From positions 186,001 through 250,000 of the forward strand of contig NZ_CABHYG010000016.1 in assembly GCF_902170785.1 (NCBI RefSeq): a DNA stretch of 64,000 nt, read 5' to 3'. The stretch is from Yersinia proxima. Its GTDB lineage: Bacteria; Pseudomonadota; Gammaproteobacteria; Enterobacterales; Enterobacteriaceae. A model generated the notes under the pieces. That model was not told the DNA's origin. It ran no database searches and saw nothing but the letters and a program-made list of their open reading frames with translations. How positions within the stretch are numbered: position 1 is the first letter of the stretch; each line of letters starts with the position of its first letter. Shown here piece after piece: positions 1 through 7,543 of this stretch. The position numbers and the translations under genes are program-made.

Positions 1-16
1 AATGTTGTTATCCATG

Positions 17-388
17 CTAAATTTTTCTCTGTGGTTTAATAGGGTTGAGGGACTCGGTTGGGTAGAGCAAAGTGGGCGGAAAATGTGCTCGCCATAGCCC
101 CGCAGCCTGGCGTGCGCGGGCGATATCACCCTTGTTCAGCATCGGGTTTTGCACCAGTGCGCTGAACCCGGCACGGCCAATACGCACTAATGCATATTTT
201 TCAACCAGGGCATTGACGGTATCGCCCACTGAAATCCCTTGTTCTATCTGTTGCGCAATCACCTGTTCATCGTGATAGGGCGTATCGTTGAGGCTCAGGC
301 CGTAGTGGTGCTCCAGCAGGAAAGCGAGCAGTTGTTGATAAATAGCAGATACGGGCAATGCACCCGCTGCTGTGGGGTGTGGTTTCAT
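17..388 (-). CDS. CbtA/YeeV/YpjF-family type IV toxin
   Basis: 123 aa, close to the 124 aa of E. coli CbtA. The family signature is visible in the segments HHYGLSLNDTPYHDE and EKYALVRIGRAGFSA. Known members bind the cytoskeletal proteins FtsZ and MreB and block division and shape maintenance; the partner antitoxin is a YeeU/CbeA protein that stabilises the filaments. It is the last gene of a leftward series RadC-like, short ORF, toxin, the CP4-57 order (yfjY-yfjZ-ypjF). The antitoxin expected between RadC and the toxin is missing: only 161 bp separate them. Function as a toxin is inferred from family. Confidence 0.85.
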   Translation of the reverse strand: MKPHPTAAGALPVSAIYQQLLAFLLEHHYGLSLNDTPYHDEQVIAQQIEQGISVGDTVNALVEKYALVRIGRAGFSALVQNPMLNKGDIARARQAAGLWRAHFPPTLLYPTESLNPIKPQRKI

Positions 389-469
389 GGGGATGTTCTC
401 AATGTGGATGGCGTTGAATTACGTCAGGAGACGAGCGGTGTTACCACTTAGTTTGATGTACGTTTTGTC

Positions 470-550
470 TCACCAGTCGAACGTGGCGAAACCGGGCAAC
501 ATATCTCCCAGAGCATCAATATACAGGTAGGTTAGCCCATGATGTTTCAT
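470..550 (-). CDS. possible 26-aa ORF in the antitoxin position
   Basis: The ORF begins with an ATG that overlaps the RadC-like stop codon (TAATG), as in translational coupling, and stops after 26 codons (MKHHGLTYLYIDALGDM at the start). It occupies the place where CP4-type islands carry YeeT and the CbeA/YfjZ antitoxin, but I see no convincing similarity to either. It may be a decayed remnant or a real short peptide; coding status is uncertain. Confidence 0.25.
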   Translation of the reverse strand: MKHHGLTYLYIDALGDMLPGFATFDW

Positions 551-1035
551 TAATGTGGTAACCAGCCGCGTTCAGCAAATGACACGATATCCAGGCCGCC
601 AACAACCATGTGATCCAGTACTCTCACATCAACCAATTCCAGCGCCGTCTTTATCCTGTCGGTTATCTGTCTATCGGTCTGACTGGGCTCGGCCAACTGG
701 GACGGATGGTTGTGCGCCAGTACGGCACTCGCCGCATTGTGCTTCATGGCCGACTTCACCAACTCACGCGGGTGAACGGTAGTACTGTTGATAGTGCCGG
801 TAAACAACGTCTCTTGAGCCAGCAGACGGTTTTGATTGTCGAGCCACAGCACGATGAAGACTTCGCGCTCGAGCCCGGTCAGATGCAGGCGTAGCCAGTC
901 GCGGGTCACGTGGGTGGAGGTAAACGAGACACCCGGCTCCCGCAACTGTTTTGCCAGCAGGTTCAGGGCACGTCGGATAGTGCGTTGTTCGCCGGGTGAC
1001 ATTCCTGCCACTGTTGGAGATAACGTTATTTTCAT
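550..1035 (-). CDS. RadC/JAB-domain protein (YfjY/YeeS-like)
   Basis: 161 aa from the ATG at 1035, which has an AAGGA sequence 9 bases upstream; this length matches YfjY/YeeS (about 160 aa). The JAB/MPN metal-binding motif is visible as HNHPSQLAEPSQTD with an upstream conserved glutamate region, so a zinc metalloprotease-like fold is expected. Despite the RadC name, no DNA-repair role is established for island copies; they are standard companions of CbtA-type modules and antirestriction genes. The start lies 20 bases past the antirestriction stop, so the genes are probably cotranscribed. Confidence 0.88.
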   Translation of the reverse strand: MKITLSPTVAGMSPGEQRTIRRALNLLAKQLREPGVSFTSTHVTRDWLRLHLTGLEREVFIVLWLDNQNRLLAQETLFTGTINSTTVHPRELVKSAMKHNAASAVLAHNHPSQLAEPSQTDRQITDRIKTALELVDVRVLDHMVVGGLDIVSFAERGWLPH

Positions 1036-1054
1036 GGTGAGAGGTCCTTGTTGC

Positions 1055-1486
1055 TCAGTCAATCAGGGAGAAAATGGCGTGGCTTTCGGGGTGGTGCAGT
1101 GCGTATTCCCGTAGCCAGTAGAAGTGTTCGGTCATGGTCTCGCTCTCGGTGCTGCAGGCACAGTGGCTGTAGACCATCAGGCAGGCAGTGATACCCACCG
1201 CTTCACGACCGACGGTGGCCCCATTACCATTGAGTGCGTTAAACAATACGTAGTCTTGCTCCGTGCCCGGTACCATAAATACCCCGCCGTTGGGCAAGGT
1301 GTAGAAGTCCCAGAAGTCGCCGTGGTAGTCGTCGCACAATCGGTCCAGCCAACGAAAAACCTGTGGTTCAATCAACGCCCATTTGGGCACCTGACCAAAG
1401 TATTTTGGCCAAAAATGGATGCGATGAGAGTCGGCAACCGGAGTGGCGGTTAGTGTGTCCGCCTGAGCTGGGGTTGGAGTACTCAT
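1055..1486 (-). CDS. ArdB/KlcA-family antirestriction protein
   Basis: 143 aa. The family pattern is clear: an N-terminal RIHFWPKYFGQVPKW segment, a central WLDRLCDDYHGDFWDFYTLPNGG block, FNALNGNG and a C-terminal MTEHFYWLREYALHHPESHAI. KlcA/ArdB proteins relieve type I restriction in vivo without being DNA mimics, protecting incoming mobile DNA. It is the first gene of the leftward group antirestriction-RadC-toxin, preceded by a strong terminator hairpin at 1525-1553 that insulates it from upstream transcription. Confidence 0.9.
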   Translation of the reverse strand: MSTPTPAQADTLTATPVADSHRIHFWPKYFGQVPKWALIEPQVFRWLDRLCDDYHGDFWDFYTLPNGGVFMVPGTEQDYVLFNALNGNGATVGREAVGITACLMVYSHCACSTESETMTEHFYWLREYALHHPESHAIFSLID

Positions 1487-1524
1487 GAGTAATATCCTTC
1501 TTTATATGGGGATAAATAGCAAAA

Positions 1525-1553
1525 CAGGCCCCTCCGGAAAACCGGGGAGCCTG
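1525..1553 (-). terminator. hairpin with T-rich tail before antirestriction gene
   Basis: Near-perfect GC-rich stem (CAGGC-CCCCGG type arms) with a TTTT loop, followed on the minus strand by TTTTGCTATTT. It lies just upstream of the antirestriction gene and would stop leftward transcripts, so that gene needs its own promoter or relies on read-through. Confidence 0.65.
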
Positions 1554-1642
1554 CTTATGGAATGGGTAAAGAATGTGGCTTAATATTTAAAGTCGTGAGT
1601 GAAGGTAGAACACGGGAGAGGCAGCATCTCTTAGATTAAAAA

Positions 1643-1665
1643 CCCGTTATCGTGGGGATAACGGG
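1643..1665 (-). terminator. terminator downstream of YfjQ-like gene
   Basis: Nine-bp perfect stem (CCCGTTATC / GATAACGGG) with a 5-base loop; on the minus strand it is followed by TTTTTAATC. It would end leftward transcription from the YfjQ-like gene. The rest of the 360-bp gap 1487-1846 holds a second hairpin (1525-1553) and the repeat at 1789-1817; I see no gene in it. Confidence 0.65.
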
Positions 1666-1788
1666 CGGTGGTTTTCCCTGAATATTGGCATAACGCCTGT
1701 GCCTGACCGCTGTTTTAAAAACCTTTTGCTGACAGGTAACCCTATCAATTTTATCGATGGGTAAAGAGAAAAGATAATGGGTTGTGCA

Positions 1789-1817
1789 GATCAATAACGC
1801 GAAACCGATCGTTGAAA
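1789..1817. repeat. island intergenic repeat, copy 1
   Basis: A 29-bp segment starting GATCAATAA and ending CCGATCGTTGAAA matches 4781-4809 at 25 of 29 positions. Both copies follow a similar purine-rich stretch ending in AGATAAT and both lie between leftward transcription units, so a shared promoter/operator role is plausible but not shown. Confidence 0.55.
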
Positions 1818-1846
1818 TCGATCGTCACCGAAGCCGTGAGGCTGGG

Positions 1847-2668
1847 TCACGCCACTGCCTGTTTAAGCTGTTCAGCCATGACCCACAGCGCCCGATTGAG
1901 TTTGATGTCACCATCAATACCATTGATAGCACGGGTTTGTGCCCGTTTGCCTGTGGCGCTGCGACCCGATAATCCCCCTTTGCTCAGATTTTCTTGCACA
2001 CGCTGAAATGTTGTCCAGAGGTCATCTTTTTTATCTTCCCAGCGACGGGGCATCAGGATTTGGGACTCCGTGACCGGATGGTGCTCCTCACCGTAACGGT
2101 AGGTCAGTGCAGCATGGGCCAGTGCATGTTGGTGCTCCGCTGACAGCATTAATGCCTGCATGCTTTCGCGACTTTCCTCTATCTGGTCAAATATCCCCAG
2201 CACTTCGTAGGCCCCTTCAATCACCTTTTCCACCACATCCCCTTTGTGTGGTACACGAATTTCGCCAAAACTCTGACCACAAACCAGGCCGTTGCTGCAA
2301 ATCTCACGAAACATACCCGGCAGCATTTGATAGCTGCTGGAGCCATCGTGACTGTTGAGCAAAACAATCTCCTGCACTTCTCTCTGCGTAATTTGTCCCG
2401 TTCGGCGCAGTCGCACCATATGCTTGGTGTGTTCACGTTTATCCAAATCTCGTACTCGGGTCTGGCAGGCAAAGAACGGCACAAACCCTTCTTCACGCAA
2501 CTTATCCAATAACGTAATAGTAGGGATATAGGTGTAGCGGGCGCTGCGTGAGGCATGTTTATCTTCGCCAAACACGCTGGGCACATAATAGGCTAACTCA
2601 TCATGGGTCAGGGGACGGTCGCGGCGAACAGAGTTCACCCGGCCAAAATAGGATGCTAAACGGGTCAT
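1847..2668 (-). CDS. yfjQ: DUF932 family protein, YfjQ/YafZ-like
   Basis: 273 aa from the ATG at 2668, the exact length of E. coli YfjQ; a GGAG lies 9 bases upstream, and the longer frame would start at a TTG. The N-terminus MTRLASYFGRVNSVRRDRPL and the central TYIPTITLLDKL, FFACQTRVRD and KREHTKHMVRLRR segments are characteristic. DUF932 proteins are common in CP4-type islands and plasmids; their biochemical role is not established. Strong terminators on both sides (2690-2717 and 1643-1665) make it an isolated transcription unit. Assignment is secure, function unknown. Confidence 0.9.
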   Translation of the reverse strand: MTRLASYFGRVNSVRRDRPLTHDELAYYVPSVFGEDKHASRSARYTYIPTITLLDKLREEGFVPFFACQTRVRDLDKREHTKHMVRLRRTGQITQREVQEIVLLNSHDGSSSYQMLPGMFREICSNGLVCGQSFGEIRVPHKGDVVEKVIEGAYEVLGIFDQIEESRESMQALMLSAEHQHALAHAALTYRYGEEHHPVTESQILMPRRWEDKKDDLWTTFQRVQENLSKGGLSGRSATGKRAQTRAINGIDGDIKLNRALWVMAEQLKQAVA

Positions 2669-2689
2669 CAGTGTTTTCTCCAAATAAAA

Positions 2690-2717
2690 GGCCCCCAGTC
2701 TAAATAGACTGAGGGCC
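2690..2717 (-). terminator. terminator between small-gene operon and YfjQ-like gene
   Basis: Stem GGCCC-CAGTCTA / TAGACTG-GGGCC with a tiny AA loop; on the minus strand it is followed by TTTTATTTGG. It would end the leftward operon of small genes whose last stop is at 2892. Confidence 0.7.
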
Positions 2718-2891
2718 AGTAGGGTGACGATGTATAAAGAGTAAAGTCAGTGGTGAATAAGCATCGTGATATCGCTATTCAGTTATGGGTGCAATAATGC
2801 CGGACGTTGGCGGGATGTATTCATACCCTTTCTCCAGTCGCCAAATCAGTCAATAACATACGATGAAAATGGGGGGTTCTGACCGAAACGG

Positions 2892-3005
2892 CTAATCCCC
2901 GAGATACCAGATGAGCAGACCGTATCCCACGATGAGTATAAGGACATACATAAGACAGAATTTTAGATAAATAATACCGGCTCTTTTTAGCCTACCTTTT
3001 GTCAT
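2892..3005 (-). CDS. very small membrane protein (37 aa)
   Basis: 37 aa starting at the ATG at 3005, which overlaps the stop of the preceding 52-aa gene as ATGA. A basic N-terminus (MTKGRLKRAG) is followed by one hydrophobic helix covering roughly residues 11-34, so a single-pass inner-membrane protein is expected. Last gene of a six-gene leftward chain. No family recognised. The coupling and the clear transmembrane profile are the evidence that it is real; a longer frame to 3140 is less likely. Confidence 0.5.
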   Translation of the reverse strand: MTKGRLKRAGIIYLKFCLMYVLILIVGYGLLIWYLGD

Positions 3006-3160
3006 TTTGATTTCACGACCATGATATAAAGCACTGCTCCGAATAACGGGTCGAGTAACAATGACACCATAAACCACAGCCAGAATGAACGTCCATTTGA
3101 GCTGGCGCACCACCCAATGAAAGCCGAAGCCATAATCCAAAGTAAAAGGACAAGTATCAT
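3002..3160 (-). CDS. small membrane protein (52 aa)
   Basis: 52 aa starting at the ATG at 3160, with GAGGA about 5 bases upstream overlapping the end of the previous gene. Two hydrophobic segments are visible (MILVLLLWIMASAFIGW and WLWFMVSLLLDPLFGAVLYIMV), separated by a short polar loop CASSNGRS. It starts 2 bases after the upstream 88-aa gene stops and ends in an ATGA overlap with the next gene, so translation is probably coupled. No family recognised. Confidence 0.6.
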   Translation of the reverse strand: MILVLLLWIMASAFIGWCASSNGRSFWLWFMVSLLLDPLFGAVLYIMVVKSK

Positions 3161-3161
3161 T

Positions 3162-3428
3162 TTAGTCCTCCTGATGAGCGTCAGTCGAACCTTGCCCAGA
3201 TTTCCTCGTGACGGTCCCCTTCGACTGAGTGACGAGATAATGAGAGAGGATGCGAAAAACCAAACTGAGAATAAGCCAACTGACAATGCCCCAGAAAACT
3301 GCAGTGATAAGAGACAGGATGCTGATCCCGTGCTCGGATACGGCGACTGTCACTAACAGCATGAGTGTTATCATCACGGCCAGGGCCACTTTGACTTTTC
3401 TTGAATTCAGGATATTGATGATATTCAT
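3162..3428 (-). CDS. small membrane protein (88 aa)
   Basis: 88 aa starting at the ATG at 3428, which overlaps the stop of a 39-aa ORF as ATGA. Two transmembrane helices are apparent (about residues 12-28 and 36-60), followed by a polar, positively charged C-terminal tail ending GQGSTDAHQED that is probably cytoplasmic. Member of a leftward chain of small genes in the island backbone. I do not recognise a family; conjugation accessory or island-maintenance roles are only guesses. Confidence 0.55.
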   Translation of the reverse strand: MNIINILNSRKVKVALAVMITLMLLVTVAVSEHGISILSLITAVFWGIVSWLILSLVFRILSHYLVTQSKGTVTRKSGQGSTDAHQED

Positions 3429-3544
3429 GGTATCGCTCTGGTTTGTGTAACAAAATTCAACCACGGTGTGACAGTGACGGGAAGAAACAGGCCATTTAGT
3501 AATGCCTGTGGAACGCCCTGCACAATCAGAAAGTTATCGTTCAC
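3425..3544 (-). CDS. 39-aa ORF with GTG start, coupled to next gene
   Basis: An uncatalogued-size ORF of 39 codons beginning with GTG at 3544, with a strong AAAGGAG ribosome site 7 bases upstream, and ending in an ATGA overlap with the 88-aa gene. The peptide is hydrophobic in its middle (LLNGLFLPVTVTPWLNFV). The ribosome site, coupling and 23-base spacing from the upstream gene support translation; it could be a leader that only serves to couple expression. Confidence 0.45.
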   Translation of the reverse strand: MNDNFLIVQGVPQALLNGLFLPVTVTPWLNFVTQTRAIP

Positions 3545-3567
3545 TTGCTCACTCCTTTTGTGGGCGA

Positions 3568-4059
3568 TTAAAGGCTACCTGATTCAGCAATACCGTCATC
3601 TGCCAGTGCGTGGCTAATGTTATTCACCACCGTATGGGTATCGAGTTTTATCTCTGCCAGCAGTTTTCCGGATTCTGGCGCACCTTTATAAACGTAGAGT
3701 GACGCGACGGGCTCACCGTCATCGTTTGTTCCGGCGGATACCTGATAGCGGGTTTCTCCGTTTCGCACAGTGAATTCCTGGATACTGATAACCTGATTTT
3801 TCTGGTATGCGTAAGTGGTGTTGGCCGCCGGAACAGTGATATCCATCTCTTTATGTGGGGTGCCGGTTTTGCCAAAAGAGTAAGACACGTAAGGGGTATC
3901 CATGCAGATAGCGACTTCTTTGTTATGGTTGAGCGTTTTGGCATAAAAAACAGGTTTTGCACAGCGCGAATTGTCAGCCTGTACTGCATGTACACATGAC
4001 AACAACAGCCCAGTGCTTAAGAGAAAAACGCGGATGAGACTTTTAAATTGACCTTTCAT
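3568..4059 (-). CDS. predicted exported protein (163 aa)
   Basis: 163 aa from the ATG at 4059, placed 7 bases after GGAGG; two in-frame upstream starts (4065, 4074) are too near the ribosome site. An N-terminal signal peptide is clear (basic MKGQFKSLIR, hydrophobic VFLLSTGLLLS, cleavage around AVQA-DN). The mature part is rich in beta-type sequence, has two cysteines (RCAKP and AICMD) that could form a disulfide, and no catalytic motif that I recognise. It overlaps the end of the 184-aa membrane protein gene, so the two are coupled and may act together at the inner membrane and periplasm. Confidence 0.7.
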   Translation of the reverse strand: MKGQFKSLIRVFLLSTGLLLSCVHAVQADNSRCAKPVFYAKTLNHNKEVAICMDTPYVSYSFGKTGTPHKEMDITVPAANTTYAYQKNQVISIQEFTVRNGETRYQVSAGTNDDGEPVASLYVYKGAPESGKLLAEIKLDTHTVVNNISHALADDGIAESGSL

Positions 4060-4061
4060 TT

Positions 4062-4616
4062 TCATTCCTCCCACTCAGGTAACACGACATAAATATCCCT
4101 ACCCCTGACTTCAATCGTCATCGGCTCTTTATTACCGGTGTTCATCAGGGCCTGTGCCCGATAAAAACGCCCGCTGACCTCTTCCTTTAAGTCCGTCACG
4201 CGAATACAGCGTTCATCAATACCTTCCTGTTTCATGAGCTGGGTAACAATAGAACAAGCGCTCTGCGCAAGTTGTTCTGTACCCGACTGCTTTTTAAATT
4301 GCTCACCGGCTATCACCGACAAAACAGTACATATCAGCCATACCTGCAATAAACGCCAGGGTTTCCCCTGACGTTCGTCACGTTGCCGCAGATAAACCAT
4401 GGGTAGCAGAAAATAGCCGAACGAAGGCGGTACTTTTTCTTGTTTCATCAGGCTTAACCGGTCAAGAAGGGTCCAAACCAGTGAGAGAACCAGATAAAAA
4501 CCAAGGGCAATCTCTTTAGGAAAGAAAATGGCGAAGGGTGCCCAGAGTAGTGGAAGAACAATGGCCAGAGCCCAGGCATAGCTGTCCTGCTTGGACAGAG
4601 GATAAGGTTTTAGCAT
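4062..4616 (-). CDS. predicted inner-membrane protein (184 aa)
   Basis: 184 aa starting at the ATG at 4616, which has GAGG upstream. N-terminal half: two to three hydrophobic helices (about residues 14-32, 35-50, then 94-110) with a loop SLMKQEKVPPSFGYFLLPMVYLRQRDERQGKPW. C-terminal half (from about residue 115) is soluble, with two cysteines and the ending IYVVLPEWEE, and is probably periplasmic. First gene of the six-gene chain. Not recognised as a known family. The repeat at 4781-4809 lies about 165 bp upstream and may contain or border its promoter. Confidence 0.7.
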   Translation of the reverse strand: MLKPYPLSKQDSYAWALAIVLPLLWAPFAIFFPKEIALGFYLVLSLVWTLLDRLSLMKQEKVPPSFGYFLLPMVYLRQRDERQGKPWRLLQVWLICTVLSVIAGEQFKKQSGTEQLAQSACSIVTQLMKQEGIDERCIRVTDLKEEVSGRFYRAQALMNTGNKEPMTIEVRGRDIYVVLPEWEE

Positions 4617-4780
4617 GGGGACCTCGTATCGTGCAGCACAAAGGCCGGATAAGGGAAACTGCATTGCATCATGGGAATACTCCTGTATTCATTCATAAGT
4701 AGACAGAAATTGAGGGGTGACGACCGTTCTGGAAAGGGGATCGTAGCGAGATGTGGGAAAGAGAGATAATCGTTAATTAA

Positions 4781-4809
4781 GATCAATAAGCTAAAACCGA
4801 TCGTTGAAA
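4781..4809. repeat. island intergenic repeat, copy 2
   Basis: Second copy of the 29-bp element at 1789-1817 (25/29 identical). It lies between the GTPase gene and the small-gene operon. A related palindromic stretch (TTCGATCGGCGAAACAGATC) follows at 4871-4890. Confidence 0.55.
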
Positions 4810-4918
4810 CCTATTAGTTTCTTGATGATAAAATCAATTATTGATAGTCATTGACTATCATAAATAGGTGTTCGATCGGCGAAACAGATCGAACGAATAA
4901 ACCGTTGGCCGTGATAAA

Positions 4919-5803
4919 TCAGAACAGGAAATGCCAGACAGCGTGAACAACCGAAAGCAGTCGGTGGCGAAGCTGTTTAAGCTGATGCACCAGCGCACCG
5001 GTGGTTTGCATTGCAGAGAGCGCATCATCGAAAATATCGCCCACGCCACGGGCAAAGTTGTCGCGCGCCGTCTTGATCACGTTCTCCGTACGATAACCCG
5101 ACTCCAGTTGGCGTGTGACTGCACTGCTGGCGTTATCCGGCAAAGCACGAATGAAGGTTTCAGCCCAGAGGAGCATATTGAACCCCTCCGATGCTGATAC
5201 GGCCAGAACAGCATGTTGGGGTGAAAACAGCGCATTGACCTGTGCTATTTTTACCTGCAAGTGCTGTTGCTGACGTAAAGAAGGTTGGTGAGTGAAGAGG
5301 TCCCATTCCCGACAGGGTTCAATTTTATCAGCCTGATTGAGGACGAAAAGAAAGCGCACGGGGTCTGCTCCCTGCGAAATCAATTGCCGATAGCAACGAA
5401 TGTCATCGTTCCATGCCCGGTCATCAGCTTTAAGCACCCAGATAATCAAGTCCAGTTGACCCAGCCAGTGTTGATATAACCGCGTATAGATGCGGTCAAG
5501 TTCGGGTGTTTCACCTATTCCCGGAAAGTCCACGATGAGCAACGCATGCGGCGCAAGAGCCAATTGATACGTTTGTATACGGCGGGTACATCCTTTTATG
5601 GCGCTGACCTTGGCGGGGGGCGGATTGAATAAGGTATTGCAGAGGCTCGATTTACCCACACCGCTTTTACCCATAATACCAATCGTGGGTTCGTAATGAA
5701 TGCACTGATGTATATGTTTGAGAATGGCGCGGGAGAGGTTGTCAGGGAGAAGGGATAGTGGTTGTGTCAAGGCCGAGAGGCCTTGTTCGGTTTTATCTGG
5801 CAC
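4919..5803 (-). CDS. yfjP: YfjP/YeeP/YkfA-like GTPase
   Basis: 294 aa from a GTG at 5803 that has an excellent CGGAGG 5 bases upstream; this matches the family length (about 287 aa) and avoids overlapping the upstream gene. The frame is open to an ATG at 5944, but those extra 47 residues have no family counterpart. G-protein motifs: G1 GKSGVGKSS (about 45-53), G3 DFPGIGE (92-98), LKADDR and G4 NQAD (156-159). These Era-like GTPases are hallmarks of CP4-57/CP4-44-type islands; their cellular role is unknown. A C-terminal basic hydrophobic tail could touch the membrane. Confidence 0.88.
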   Translation of the reverse strand: MPDKTEQGLSALTQPLSLLPDNLSRAILKHIHQCIHYEPTIGIMGKSGVGKSSLCNTLFNPPPAKVSAIKGCTRRIQTYQLALAPHALLIVDFPGIGETPELDRIYTRLYQHWLGQLDLIIWVLKADDRAWNDDIRCYRQLISQGADPVRFLFVLNQADKIEPCREWDLFTHQPSLRQQQHLQVKIAQVNALFSPQHAVLAVSASEGFNMLLWAETFIRALPDNASSAVTRQLESGYRTENVIKTARDNFARGVGDIFDDALSAMQTTGALVHQLKQLRHRLLSVVHAVWHFLF

Positions 5804-5912
5804 ATTAACCTCCGTGAGTTGAAATAACAAAACGGTAGCAAAATCTGCTGCCGTTCTTATGGAGGTAATATCAGTCTGAAAATTCTTGCAGTTAAAAATC
5901 TCAGATGCTGGC

Positions 5913-6713
5913 TTATCCGAAATGTCTTTTTTTCTGCGTGTCATTCATTGGCTTCAGTCTGACCCTGTCTTTATTGAAGGTGATATCAACCCCTATAATC
6001 AGAGGGGCAAGAAACTTGTCTGATGGATAAGCTTTAGCGGTTGTTCGTACAGGGATGAAAAATGCACCGGCTGTGTCTAAGGGCGCTATTTCTGCTAATT
6101 GGCATAATCCCATACTTTTTCTTGCTCTGGGATTTGAAAGGTCTCTGAATTTTATATATTTGATACGCTCAAAATCATATTTACCTCCCCATCGTTCCCA
6201 TTCAGACCGAGTGATATGGAGGATGGTACAGTTTGCCAAAAAATTCCCCTCGCAATATCCAGCCCCTGAGACGGTACGGTTATAGTAACAGGTAACATCT
6301 GTTTTAATCACAACCAGGAAACTCCCATTATGGTTAAAATCATTGTTATGATTATTGAACTTCGAAGTGATATCGAGATGGATCTTACCATCAATTTCCT
6401 TCATCAAATCTTTGTGATCAAGTCTCTTTTGAGTTGCTTTACTCTCAAGTGAAAACGCAGGCAGGGCTGTAAAGGAAATCAGTCCGCTAACCTCAATCCT
6501 TCTTAAACGGGTGTACTCAGGATAAATTCGAACCACACCGACTTCTTCCTGATTTAATTCAACAGAAGCTGCGTTTTCTCTTTCACGTGTTACCAGCGAA
6601 TAAAGATAGTGTGACGCGCTTTTCTTTCCATTTGGCTTTGCGGCTTTTTCCCTCAAAAACCTGTCCGTTTCATCATCAGAGTAATACATCGTCGCTTTGT
6701 ATTTATAACCCAT
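5913..6713 (-). CDS. hypothetical island protein (266 aa)
   Basis: 266 aa; start ATG at 6713 with GAGAGG 9 bases upstream. The first 45 residues (MGYKYKATMYYSDDETDRFLREKAA...) look like a small strand-helix-helix DNA-binding or adaptor region, possibly ribbon-helix-helix-like, but this is weak. The remainder is mixed alpha/beta with a cysteine-containing centre (CYYNRTVSGAGYCEGNFLANC) and no catalytic motif that I recognise. It precedes the GTPase gene on the same strand, about 110 bp upstream of the GTPase GTG. Confidence 0.65.
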   Translation of the reverse strand: MGYKYKATMYYSDDETDRFLREKAAKPNGKKSASHYLYSLVTRERENAASVELNQEEVGVVRIYPEYTRLRRIEVSGLISFTALPAFSLESKATQKRLDHKDLMKEIDGKIHLDITSKFNNHNNDFNHNGSFLVVIKTDVTCYYNRTVSGAGYCEGNFLANCTILHITRSEWERWGGKYDFERIKYIKFRDLSNPRARKSMGLCQLAEIAPLDTAGAFFIPVRTTAKAYPSDKFLAPLIIGVDITFNKDRVRLKPMNDTQKKRHFG

Positions 6714-6840
6714 TTTTTCGTACCTCTCTCCATAGCAACAGCATCAAAAGTAATACTCCTTCGGTAACTGCTTAAGCTTTCCTCATCCAAAATGGTCATC
6801 GCTACGTGCTGGTCAAAAAACGATGTCACCGCATGATTAT

Positions 6841-6908
6841 GACCTACTTTTAGTTTATATAAAATATTTAAGTAACCTATATATAAGTGACCTATTTTTA
6901 ATTTATAT
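6841..6908. repeat. short AT-rich direct repeats
   Basis: Two 20-bp units at 6841-6860 and 6889-6908 match at 18/20 positions (GACCTAYTTTTARTTTATAT), and a shorter third copy of the core (AACCTAT) lies at 6874. The array sits upstream of the leftward 266-aa gene and immediately before the IS110 remnant; it could be a regulator-binding array or simple AT-rich duplication. Confidence 0.4.
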
Positions 6909-6940
6909 GTTGGCAATCATTTTAATATATAAAAACCACC

Positions 6941-7266
6941 TTGCAGGCGATAATGACCTGTAACTCTAGGTTTTTTAAAGATATTGCAGTCAAAACAGAA
7001 GAGCAGCAGAGTGAAACCTGTAAGCGCCTGATGGAAATTCCCGGAGTGGGGCCGTTAATTGCCACGGCGGAAGTTGCGACCATGGAAGAAGCATCAGCAT
7101 TCAAATCAGGGCGTGAGTTCGCTGCTTATGTAGGTCTGGTGCCGAACCAAACTGGTTCCGGGGGAAAGTGCGCCTGCAGGGGATAAGCAAGCGTGGTGAA
7201 CCACTTCAGACAACGTATAAGCGCAAGAGGAATACGAGCGAAATCCCTCGAAAACTTCAAGGATAA
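6941..7266 (+). pseudogene. IS110-family transposase remnant
   Basis: The C-terminal helix-hairpin-helix part of an IS110-type transposase is recognisable: RLMEIPGVGPLIATAEVATMEEASAFKSGREFAAYVGLVPNQTGSGGK in pieces, normally followed by a conserved SKRGD. After GSGGK the frame is lost by one missing base in an A-run; restoring it gives VRLQGISKRGEPLQTTYKRKRN, which itself appears internally deleted before a stop at 7264. The catalytic N-terminal DEDD domain is absent. A dead relic. The following stretch to 7543 holds no gene that I can support. Confidence 0.7.
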
Positions 7267-7543
7267 CTCGGGAGTGATTACAGCAGGTTTACTGACTCGC
7301 TTTGGTCTGATTTGGAATAATCTTTCTTCTATTACAAACCACCTTCATCCCCTCTTTCCTGTCTCCGTATTGTTAATAATGGACGTAAGGTTATCTAAGG
7401 TTATATGGGTATGAATAGAACTACGAGTACAACTAGCCATTTGTATGTATTGAAATACTGAGAATAAAAGAGATAACCCTCATTCCGTAAATAATAACTA
7501 GAGATCCGATGAACTGAACTCAATCAGCTAAGGACTCAACGTA

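Noticed and set aside
4919..5944. GTPase start at 5944 (341 aa)
   Set aside because: The GTG at 5803 has a strong CGGAGG and gives the family length; the long form would overlap the preceding gene.
6653..6916. 87-aa minus-strand ORF overlapping the start of the 266-aa gene
   Set aside because: It has no ribosome site, begins inside the AT-rich repeats and overlaps a better supported start at 6713.
7193..7414. 73-aa plus-strand ORF after the IS110 remnant
   Set aside because: It is an out-of-frame reading of the transposase relic and following non-coding DNA.
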